5,688 bases of DNA, taken from Gemmatimonadales bacterium (lineage in GTDB: Bacteria > Gemmatimonadota > Gemmatimonadetes > Gemmatimonadales > GWC2-71-9). The DNA is taken from assembly GCA_025924275.1 (NCBI GenBank), contig JAICEH010000144.1, forward strand, positions 1 to 5,688, written 5' to 3'. This document shows positions 1 through 4,873 of the stretch, in pieces (position 1 is the first letter of the stretch; every line of letters starts with the position of its first letter). Below the pieces are notes generated by a model. The model ran no database searches. It saw nothing but the letters and a program-made list of their open reading frames with translations, and had not been told where the DNA came from. The position numbers were made by a program, and so were the translations under genes.

Positions 1-795
1 GACGTGGTGGTGACCGAGGCGGGATTCGGGGCCGACCTCGGCGCCGAGAAGTTCCTCGACATCAAGTGCCGGTTCGGCGGGCTCGAGCCCCAGGCGGCGG
101 TCGTCGTCGCCACCATCCGGGCCCTCAAGATGCATGGCGGGGTCCCGAAGGACGCCCTCAAGGCGCCCGACGCCGCGGCGGTGAAGCGGGGACTGGTGAA
201 CCTCGAGGCCCACGTGGCCAACGTCCGCAAGTTCGGCGTCCCGCCCATCGTCACGGTGAACCATTTCGTGGCCGACTCCCCGGAGGAAGTCGAGACCGTG
301 GTCGAGGCGTGCGCCGCCTGGGGCGTGCCGGTGGCCTTCACCGAAGTGTGGGCCAAGGGCGGGGAGGGGGGCGAGGCGCTGGCCCGGGAGCTCGTCAAGG
401 TGCTGGAGGCCGGGGGAGCGGAGTACCGCCCGCTCTACGACGCCGCGCTGCCCATCAAGCGGAAGATCGAGATCATTGCCACCGAGATCTACGGGGCGGA
501 CGGGGTCGACTACACCAGCCACGCCGAGAAGTCCATCGCGCGCCTGGAGGGCATCGGCCTGGGGCAGACGCCCGTCTGCATCGCCAAGACGCAGTACTCC
601 CTGAGCGACGATCCCACCCGGCTGGGACGGCCCACCGGCTTCCGGATCACGATCCGCGAGGTGACCCCGAGCGCCGGCGCCGGGTTCGTCGTGGCACTGG
701 CCGGGGACATCATGACGATGCCGGGCCTGCCCAAGGTCCCGGCCGCCGCCGGCATGCGGGTGCTGGCCGACGGCACCATCGAAGGCCTCTCCTGA
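1..795 (+). CDS. fhs: Formate-tetrahydrofolate ligase, C-terminal part (5' end outside window)
   Basis: Fhs joins formate to tetrahydrofolate using ATP, giving 10-formyltetrahydrofolate in the cytoplasmic one-carbon pool. The reading frame is open from base 1 and ends at TGA 793-795, leaving 264 residues. The family is usually about 560 residues, so roughly the C-terminal half is visible and the ATP-binding N-terminal part lies to the left. Seen directly: the TEAGFGADLGAEKF segment at the start, the family signature VATIRALKMHGG around residues 35-46, then IVTVNHF, EIYGADGV, CIAKTQYSLSDDP, and a C-terminal segment containing TPSAGAGF and DIMTMPGLP. All are highly conserved in this family and no frameshift is seen. 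The first GTG codons are internal, not the real start. ridA follows 10 bases downstream, probably in the same transcript. The nearby selC suggests, without proving it, that formate may come from a selenocysteine formate dehydrogenase. Confidence 0.97.
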   Translation, partial: DVVVTEAGFGADLGAEKFLDIKCRFGGLEPQAAVVVATIRALKMHGGVPKDALKAPDAAAVKRGLVNLEAHVANVRKFGVPPIVTVNHFVADSPEEVETVVEACAAWGVPVAFTEVWAKGGEGGEALARELVKVLEAGGAEYRPLYDAALPIKRKIEIIATEIYGADGVDYTSHAEKSIARLEGIGLGQTPVCIAKTQYSLSDDPTRLGRPTGFRITIREVTPSAGAGFVVALAGDIMTMPGLPKVPAAAGMRVLADGTIEGLS

Positions 796-800
796 GGAAG
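794..800 (+). promoter_or_regulatory. Shine-Dalgarno site of ridA
   Basis: GAGGAAG overlaps the fhs stop codon and places its AGGA core 7 bases before the ridA ATG at 806. It is the clearest ribosome-binding site in the window. It fixes the ridA start and indicates that ridA is translated close behind fhs. Confidence 0.8.
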
Positions 801-805
801 CATCC

Positions 806-1189
806 ATGCGCCTCGAGACCGTGAGCACCCCCGACGCCCCCAGGGCGATCGGCCCGTACGCCCAGGCCGTCGTGGCCGGCGACCTGGTGTACACCGCCGG
901 GCAGATCGCCCTCGACCCCGCCACAATGGAGGTGGTACCGGGGGGCGTGGCCGAGCAGACCGAGCGCGTGATGCGGAACCTCGCCGCGGTGCTGGCCGCG
1001 GCAGGGTCCGACCTCTCCCGGGTCGTCAAGACGACCGTCTTCCTCGCGGACATGGCGGAGTTCGCTGCGATGAACGAGGTCTACGGCCGGGCCTTCGGCG
1101 ACCATCGGCCGGCGCGGTCCACCGTGGCCGCCGCGGGATTGCCGAGGAACGTCCGGGTCGAGATCGAAGTCGTCGCCGCGCGCGGGTGA
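806..1189 (+). CDS. ridA: RidA family reactive enamine/imine deaminase
   Basis: A 127-residue protein, the usual length for the YjgF/YER057c/UK114 (Rid) family. Family members form trimers in the cytoplasm. The RidA subfamily hydrolyses reactive 2-aminoacrylate and related enamines/imines released by PLP enzymes such as threonine dehydratase, protecting other PLP enzymes from damage. Seen in the sequence: AIGPYAQAV (residues 14-22), VYTAGQI (28-34), and the diagnostic block PARSTVAAAGLP followed by VEIEVVA. Tyr18, Arg104 and Glu119 correspond to the Tyr, Arg and Glu of the active E. coli enzyme, whose Arg binds the substrate carboxylate. It is therefore predicted to be a true RidA-type deaminase rather than a non-catalytic paralogue. 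The ATG is supported by a strong Shine-Dalgarno sequence 7 bases upstream. It sits 10 bases after fhs and probably shares its transcript. Its stop is followed by a 64-base gap and then selC. Confidence 0.95.
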   Translation: MRLETVSTPDAPRAIGPYAQAVVAGDLVYTAGQIALDPATMEVVPGGVAEQTERVMRNLAAVLAAAGSDLSRVVKTTVFLADMAEFAAMNEVYGRAFGDHRPARSTVAAAGLPRNVRVEIEVVAARG

Positions 1190-1200
1190 GTCCCCAATCC

Positions 1201-1222
1201 ACTCGCGAATCGTGACTCGCGA
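1201..1222 (+). repeat. Short direct repeat / palindromic pair upstream of selC
   Basis: ACTCGCGA occurs at 1201-1208 and again at 1215-1222, 14 bases apart start to start. Each copy contains the self-complementary hexamer TCGCGA (1203-1208 and 1217-1222), so the two can also pair as a 6-bp hairpin with an 8-base loop. It lies in the only spacer before selC. It could be a protein-binding site or a weak hairpin, or it could be chance in GC-rich DNA. No T-run follows, so it is not a convincing terminator. Confidence 0.3.
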
Positions 1223-1253
1223 CCGGCGTGGGGTGGTGGCGGCAGGTCCCCAG

Positions 1254-1351
1254 GGGGGCGGAACGGGTCTGGTGGCCCGGCCGGTCTTCAAAACCGCGTC
1301 GGAGGCGCCCTCGGCGGCTCCGGTGGGTTCGATTCCCACACGCTCCCGCCA
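1254..1351 (+). tRNA. selC: Selenocysteine tRNA, anticodon TCA, with encoded CCA
   Basis: The sequence folds as a bacterial tRNA-Sec. Acceptor stem: 1254-1261 with 1340-1347, 8 positions including one G-T wobble (1257/1344) and a G-A mismatch at the innermost pair (1261/1340). D stem: 6 bp, 1264-1269 with 1274-1279, closing a 4-base TGGT loop. Anticodon loop: CTTCAAA at 1286-1292 with TCA at 1288-1290. Long variable arm: 1300-1309 with 1313-1322, containing one G-G mismatch. T arm: 5 bp, 1323-1327 with 1335-1339, around TTCGATT. Discriminator G is at 1348 and CCA at 1349-1351. The 8+5 acceptor/T arrangement, long 6-bp D stem and UGA-reading anticodon are the accepted hallmarks separating tRNA-Sec from Ser, Leu or Tyr tRNAs. 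It is charged with serine, converted by SelA and delivered by SelB to UGA codons at SECIS elements; none of those genes is in the window. The outermost anticodon-stem pair is C-C (1281/1297). Confidence 0.93.
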
Positions 1352-1360
1352 CCCGCTTCC

Positions 1361-2263
1361 GTGACCACCGTCCTCCTGGTGAACCCCGCGGCCGGGCGCG
1401 GCCGGGGCGCCCGGGCTTCCGCGGAGGCCCTCCGGGCGGCCCGGCGGGCGTGGCCGGACGTCGAGTGCTGGCGGACCCGGGCGCCGGGGGACGGGGTCCG
1501 GCTGGCGGCGGAGGCGGCGCGGGCCAGGGTACGGCGGGTCATCGTGGTCGGTGGCGACGGGTCGGTGCACGAGGCGGCCAACGGCCTGCTGGGGGCCGGG
1601 GTGGCGGAACCGCCGCCCCTCGGGGTGGTCCCGGTGGGCACCGGGAACGACTTCGCCCGCGCGGTGGGCACCTCGCGCCTCCGGCCGGCCCACGCGATCG
1701 CGGCCCTGGCTGCCGGCCGGGTCGCCCGCTTCGACGCCGGCTCCGTCGCGGGCGAGTGGTTCGTCAACTCGATGGGGGCGGGCTTCGATGCCCAGACTGC
1801 GGAGCGCGCCAATCGGCTCCGCCGGCTCCGGGGGTTCGCGGCCTACGCCGTGGCCGTGGTCCAATCGCTCGCCCACATCCGGATGCTCCCGGTCGCCGCG
1901 GAGTGGGACGGTGGCGCCTTCGGCGGCGAAGCCCTCCTGATCGAACTGGGCAACAATTCCTCGACCGGCGGCGGGTTCCGGCTCGTGCCCGACGCCCGTT
2001 GCGATGACGGCCGGCTCGACCTCTGCTTGATGAGCTGCAAGGGGCTTCGCGGCGCCCTGGCCCGGCTGCCCGCGGTCCTGCTGGCTCGCCACCGCGGGTA
2101 CCCCGACGTGACCCTTGCCCGGACTACCTTTCTGGACCTCCGGACCGGGGATGACGAGCTCGTGGTGCACCTCGACGGCGAGATCCGGCGCTACCGGCCG
2201 GCCGCGCTCCGCGTCACCATCGCGGCTGGCTGCTTCCCGGTCATCCTGGCCGGCGGGCGGTGA
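1361..2263 (+). CDS. Diacylglycerol kinase (DAGK_cat/YegS/DgkB-type) family lipid kinase
   Basis: A 300-residue protein with the complete family architecture: an N-terminal nucleotide-binding domain followed by a beta-sandwich domain. Seen: VNPAAG at residues 7-12, the nucleotide-binding GGDGSVHEAANGL at 64-76, PVGTGNDFAR at 91-100, then GGGFRLVPDA and DGRLDL. A DGE at 272-274 is where the family's catalytic-base Asp is expected. Family members use ATP to phosphorylate diacylglycerol or other lipid hydroxyls at the inner membrane face. Diacylglycerol to phosphatidic acid is the default guess, but the exact lipid cannot be read from the sequence. The GTG at 1361 is the first start in this frame and places the beta-strand before VNPAAG right at the N-terminus, as the family expects. 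No Shine-Dalgarno is visible because the start is only 9 bases past the CCA of selC, so this gene is probably co-transcribed with the tRNA. Its stop overlaps the next start by GTGA. Confidence 0.93.
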   Translation: MTTVLLVNPAAGRGRGARASAEALRAARRAWPDVECWRTRAPGDGVRLAAEAARARVRRVIVVGGDGSVHEAANGLLGAGVAEPPPLGVVPVGTGNDFARAVGTSRLRPAHAIAALAAGRVARFDAGSVAGEWFVNSMGAGFDAQTAERANRLRRLRGFAAYAVAVVQSLAHIRMLPVAAEWDGGAFGGEALLIELGNNSSTGGGFRLVPDARCDDGRLDLCLMSCKGLRGALARLPAVLLARHRGYPDVTLARTTFLDLRTGDDELVVHLDGEIRRYRPAALRVTIAAGCFPVILAGGR

Positions 2264-2751
2264 GGCATCCCGTCCTCGGCATCCTGTTCCTCGCTGCGGC
2301 CGCGCCGCTTGCGGCGCAGGATCCCGTGCCGGCCGCCGTGCCCGCGCCGGTGGCCGACACGGTGGTGGGGTCCGTCGTCGACTCGCTCGCCCGGCCCATC
2401 TCCCCGATGGGCGCCTTCTGGCGCTCGCTCCTGGTGCCCGGCTGGGGCCAGGCCAGGCTGGACCGGAAGCTCGCCGCCGCGCTCTTCATCGGCTGGGAAG
2501 GGGTGACGCTCGGGATGGTGCTCAAGACGAACGTCGCCGTGGGCGAGCTCGCGGACGCGGGCTCCGGGCTGACGGAGGCCAAGCGGCAGGAGCGGGAGGA
2601 CTGGCTCGTGCTCCTGGCGTTCAATCACCTGCTCTCGGCGCTCGAGGCGTACGTATCCGCGCACTTGTGGGACTTCCCCGGCGACCTCCGCATCCGGCGC
2701 GTGCCGGGCGGGATGGCGGCCGGCGTCCGGCTTCCCCTTTCGCTGCCCTGA
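2260..2751 (+). CDS. DUF5683-like membrane protein with signal peptide
   Basis: A 163-residue protein starting at a GTG that overlaps the lipid kinase stop (GTGA). Residues 1-19 form a typical signal peptide: Arg2, then a Leu/Ala core ending LAA, with likely cleavage after Ala19 to leave Gln-Asp. A short Pro/Ala/Val-rich linker follows to about residue 45. The core begins FWRSLLVPGWGQ (residues 53-64) and continues into a hydrophobic helix around 71-88. A second hydrophobic stretch lies around 113-138, ending AHLWDF. The SLxPGWGQ motif, two hydrophobic segments and an A-H-L-x-D-F ending are the pattern I associate with DUF5683, a family of unknown function common in Bacteroidota and Gemmatimonadota. 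It is probably an inner-membrane or envelope protein. Its position between a lipid kinase and murI hints at an envelope role, but no function should be assigned. Its TGA overlaps the murI ATG. Confidence 0.8.
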   Translation: MRHPVLGILFLAAAAPLAAQDPVPAAVPAPVADTVVGSVVDSLARPISPMGAFWRSLLVPGWGQARLDRKLAAALFIGWEGVTLGMVLKTNVAVGELADAGSGLTEAKRQEREDWLVLLAFNHLLSALEAYVSAHLWDFPGDLRIRRVPGGMAAGVRLPLSLP

Positions 2752-3551
2752 TGAACGACGCCCCGATCGGCATCTTCGATTCCGGCATCGGTGGGCTCAC
2801 CGTCGCCCGCGCCATCTACGAGCGCCTCCCCTCCGAGCGCACCATCTACTTCGGCGACACCGCGCGGGTTCCCTACGGGCCCAAGTCCCCCGAGACGGTG
2901 CGCCGGTACAGCCGCGAGATCCTGGACTGGTTGCTGGGGCAGGGGGTGAAGGCGGTGGTCGTCGCCTGCAACACCAGCACCGCCCACGCCCTCGAGGCGC
3001 TCCGCGCGGCCTCGCCGGTGCCGGTGCTGGGGGTCATCGAACCGGGATCCCGGGCGGCGGTCGCGGCCGCGCCCCGGGGCAGCATCGGCGTCATCGGCAC
3101 CGCGGGCACCATCGCCTCCGACGCCTACGGCCGGGCCATCCGCTCCCTGCGGCCGGACGCGACCGTGGTGCAGCAGCCCTGTCCCCTGCTGGTGCCGCTG
3201 GTGGAGGAGGGGTGGTTCGAGCATCCCGCGTCGCGGCTGGTGGCGGAGGAGTACCTCGGACCGATGCGGGCCGCGCGGGTCGAGGCGCTCGTACTGGGGT
3301 GCACCCACTATCCCCTGCTCAAGCCGCTCCTCGCCGAGGTGATGGGACCCGGGGTGACGCTGGTGGACAGCGCGGAGGAAACCGCGCGGGCCCTGGCGGA
3401 GGTGCTGGCCGAGTCCGGCCTGGCCGCCCCGGGCGGGGGGCCCGGGACTCACCGGTTCGTGGTGAGCGATGACCAGCCGCGCTTCCTGCAGGTCGGCTCG
3501 CGCTTCCTCGGCGAGCGGTTGACCGAGGCGGAGCTGGTGGCGGTGGGGTAG
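2751..3551 (+). CDS. murI: Glutamate racemase
   Basis: MurI interconverts L- and D-glutamate without a cofactor, supplying D-Glu for the peptidoglycan stem peptide in the cytoplasm. The protein is 266 residues, normal for the family. Seen: IGIFDSGIGGLTV at the N-terminus with the conserved Asp10-Ser11, YFGDTARVPYG at 33-43, the first catalytic cysteine Cys73 in ACNTSTAH, and the second, Cys184, in GCTHYPLL with the adjacent His186. Both cysteines of the two-base mechanism are present. The ATG at 2751 overlaps the previous stop (TGATG). The frame stays open upstream to 2115, but that stretch is out-of-frame shadow of the lipid kinase and membrane protein genes, and the protein family begins at this ATG. 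No Shine-Dalgarno is visible, so translation is probably coupled to the preceding gene. It ends in TAG, 21 bases from the stop of the converging minus-strand gene. Confidence 0.97.
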   Translation: MNDAPIGIFDSGIGGLTVARAIYERLPSERTIYFGDTARVPYGPKSPETVRRYSREILDWLLGQGVKAVVVACNTSTAHALEALRAASPVPVLGVIEPGSRAAVAAAPRGSIGVIGTAGTIASDAYGRAIRSLRPDATVVQQPCPLLVPLVEEGWFEHPASRLVAEEYLGPMRAARVEALVLGCTHYPLLKPLLAEVMGPGVTLVDSAEETARALAEVLAESGLAAPGGGPGTHRFVVSDDQPRFLQVGSRFLGERLTEAELVAVG

Positions 3552-3572
3552 GGGGCGGGGCCCGCTCTCCAC

Positions 3573-4304
3573 TCATCCTCCCCAGCTCCGCAGCTCCGCC
3601 CCTCCTGCCGTCACCACCGCGTACCGCAGGCCGTCCATCCACGCCCCGGGGTTGAGGTAGAGCCGCCCCGGCGCCATCTCCTCGCTCGCCGGGATGTGGG
3701 TGTGGCCCAGGGTCACCAGCCCGAGATCGGGCTCCTCTCCGAGCACCCGCAGGGCCCACGCTCGCTGCCGGGAGGCGGCGCGCTGGAGGACGGCAGGATT
3801 CCGCGTCGCGTCGCCCAGCCGGTGACTCAGCCGGTCCACCAGCGCGATCCCGACGTCGGGATGCACCGCCCGGTAGAGCGCGATGGTCGCCGGGTGCCGG
3901 GTGATCCGGTGCATGAGCGCGGCCGACCAGTGCTCCTCGGTGAGCCCGTCCCCGTGCACCGCCAGCACCTCGCGCCCGGCGGCGCGGAATCTGGCCTGGA
4001 GCGGATGGAAGTCGATGCCGAGGTCCGCGCCCCAGAACCCGTCGCCCCAGCGGTCGTGGTTGCCGCCGACCATCGTGATGGGAAGGCGGCGCCGGAGGCT
4101 CCGGAGCGCGGCCGCGACGTGGAAGCCCCTTCGGGGGATCACCCGCCGGTAGGCGAACCAGAAGTCGAACAGGTCCCCGTTGATGAGCAGGGCGTCGCCC
4201 AGCTCGGGTACGCGGTCGAGGAACCCGAGCAGGGCCTCCTCGACCGCCGGCGACGCATCGCCCAGGTGGGCGTCGGCAACGATGACCAGGGCGTCGGAGG
4301 GCAT
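3573..4304 (-). CDS. Calcineurin-like metallophosphoesterase, probable UDP-2,3-diacylglucosamine hydrolase (LpxH-like)
   Basis: A 243-residue enzyme with all five metallophosphoesterase motifs in order: DAH at residues 11-13, GDLFDFW at 43-49, GGNHDR at 80-85, HGD at 117-119, and GHTHIP at 200-205, followed by YLNPGAW. These residues bind two metal ions. The GDLFDFW signature, a helical insert at about 120-190 and the length resemble LpxH-type enzymes. Those cleave UDP-2,3-diacylglucosamine to lipid X and UMP in lipid A synthesis at the inner membrane. GNHD replaces the GNRD of the E. coli enzyme, so the substrate is inferred rather than shown. The frame is open upstream to 4448, but the ATG at 4304-4302 is preferred: the family starts just before the first beta-strand, the extra 48 residues are Arg-rich and unlike the family, and a promoter-like pair ends exactly 6 bases before this ATG. 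It converges with murI and diverges from the thioesterase gene. Confidence 0.85.
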   Translation of the reverse strand: MPSDALVIVADAHLGDASPAVEEALLGFLDRVPELGDALLINGDLFDFWFAYRRVIPRRGFHVAAALRSLRRRLPITMVGGNHDRWGDGFWGADLGIDFHPLQARFRAAGREVLAVHGDGLTEEHWSAALMHRITRHPATIALYRAVHPDVGIALVDRLSHRLGDATRNPAVLQRAASRQRAWALRVLGEEPDLGLVTLGHTHIPASEEMAPGRLYLNPGAWMDGLRYAVVTAGGAELRSWGG

Positions 4305-4310
4305 CGGGCG

Positions 4311-4340
4311 AAGATAGGGAACTCCGCGGGATCGTCGCAA
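4311..4340 (-). promoter_or_regulatory. Probable leaderless promoter of the LpxH-like gene
   Basis: On the minus strand, TTGCGA (4340-4335) and TATCTT (4316-4311) are separated by 18 bases, a fair match to sigma-70 -35 and -10 boxes (4 of 6 identities each). Six bases follow the -10 before the ATG at 4304-4302. Transcription would therefore start at or within a base of the A of ATG, giving an mRNA without a 5' leader. No Shine-Dalgarno is present in those six bases, which fits. Confidence 0.55.
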
Positions 4341-4358
4341 GCGGTTGCCGCGTTTGAT

Positions 4359-4390
4359 CTTCCGCCGCGAGGATGCGAAGTTGGCGGAAG
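4359..4390. repeat. 8-bp inverted repeat in the divergent intergenic region
   Basis: CTTCCGCC at 4359-4366 and GGCGGAAG at 4383-4390 are perfect reverse complements separated by 16 bases. They lie in the 146-base spacer between the divergent phosphoesterase and thioesterase genes, upstream of the proposed -35 box of the former. The repeat could be an operator or an RNA hairpin in the thioesterase leader. No known regulator site is recognised, and a chance match is possible at this GC content. Confidence 0.35.
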
Positions 4391-4441
4391 CGTCCGTCCG
4401 GGTGTCCACGGCCGGGCCCCTGGAACGTCTCCCCAACGGCT

Positions 4442-4445
4442 GGAG
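4442..4445 (+). promoter_or_regulatory. Shine-Dalgarno site of the thioesterase gene
   Basis: GGAG lies 5 bases before the ATG at 4451. It supports this start over an in-frame upstream start at 4373, which would add 26 residues unlike the family. Confidence 0.6.
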
Positions 4446-4450
4446 CACCG

Positions 4451-4873
4451 ATGGACGGTCGGGTGACCGAGGTCGCGCATCGCGTCAACTACAGCGAAAC
4501 CGACCAGATGGGCGTGGTCTACCACGCCCGGTACCTCGTGTGGCTCGACGTGGCGCGCTGCGAGCACCTGCGCGCCACCGGGCTCAGTTATCGCGAGATG
4601 GAGGAGGCAGGCTTCCGTCTGGCCGTCTCCGAGGCGACTCTCCGCTATCGCCAGCCGGCCCGCTATGACGACCCGCTGCGGGTCCGCTGCTGGGTGCGGG
4701 AAGCGCTGCCTCGCCGCGTGACCTTCGGCTATGCCGTGGAGCACGCCGAGGGGCGGCTGCTTGCCACGGCCACCGTCGCCCTGCTCTGCCTCGACGCGGA
4801 GTTCCGGCTGAGCCGCCTCCCCGGCGAACTGCTGGGGCGGCTCCAACCCACGCCCGACCCGGTGCGACTCTGA
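4451..4873 (+). CDS. YbgC/FadM-type hotdog acyl-CoA thioesterase
   Basis: A 140-residue single hotdog-fold protein of the 4-hydroxybenzoyl-CoA thioesterase/YbgC family, which hydrolyses acyl-CoA or acyl-ACP thioesters in the cytoplasm, usually as a tetramer. Seen: the family signature YSETDQMGVVYHARYLVW at residues 14-31, with the catalytic Asp18 and the Tyr24-His25 pair, followed by the helix containing ARCEHLR. After it comes LRYRQPARYDDPLRVRCWV, the second conserved block of these enzymes. YbgC proteins are classically linked to the Tol-Pal envelope system, but no tol or pal gene is in view, so an envelope role is only suggested. The start is set by GGAG 5 bases upstream and by the family's usual N-terminus. 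It diverges from the LpxH-like gene across 146 bases, and its TGA overlaps the next ATG (TGATG), indicating an operon with the HEAT-repeat gene. The natural acyl substrate is unknown. Confidence 0.92.
   Translation: MDGRVTEVAHRVNYSETDQMGVVYHARYLVWLDVARCEHLRATGLSYREMEEAGFRLAVSEATLRYRQPARYDDPLRVRCWVREALPRRVTFGYAVEHAEGRLLATATVALLCLDAEFRLSRLPGELLGRLQPTPDPVRL

Noticed and set aside
1187..1189. UGA stops in the window as possible selenocysteine codons, given selC
   Set aside because: Every TGA that ends a gene falls at the family's normal C-terminus or overlaps the next start. Neither fhs, ridA nor the other genes are known selenoprotein families.
1228..2007. Plus-strand open frame running through selC
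   Set aside because: It reads through the tRNA and then shadows the lipid kinase in the wrong frame, with Gly/Arg/Pro-rich composition.
710..2170. Very long minus-strand open frame (486 codons) across ridA, selC and the lipid kinase
   Set aside because: Its translation is low-complexity Pro/Gly/Arg/His-rich with no domain, and it lies antisense to three well-supported genes. Long antisense frames are expected at this GC content.
2115..2750. Upstream extension of the murI frame
   Set aside because: It overlaps the lipid kinase and membrane protein in another frame and is Arg/Gly/Ala-rich. MurI family sequence begins at the ATG at 2751.
3555..3567. GCGGGGCCCGC palindrome between the convergent murI and phosphoesterase genes as a terminator
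   Set aside because: The stem would be only about 4 bp with a 3-base loop and has no T-run on either strand, so intrinsic termination is not supported.
4305..4448. Longer N-terminus for the LpxH-like protein
   Set aside because: The 48 extra residues are Arg-rich and unlike the family, and the proposed promoter lies inside this stretch.
4373..4450. Longer N-terminus for the thioesterase
   Set aside because: The 26 extra residues do not resemble the family, while the ATG at 4451 has GGAG 5 bases upstream.
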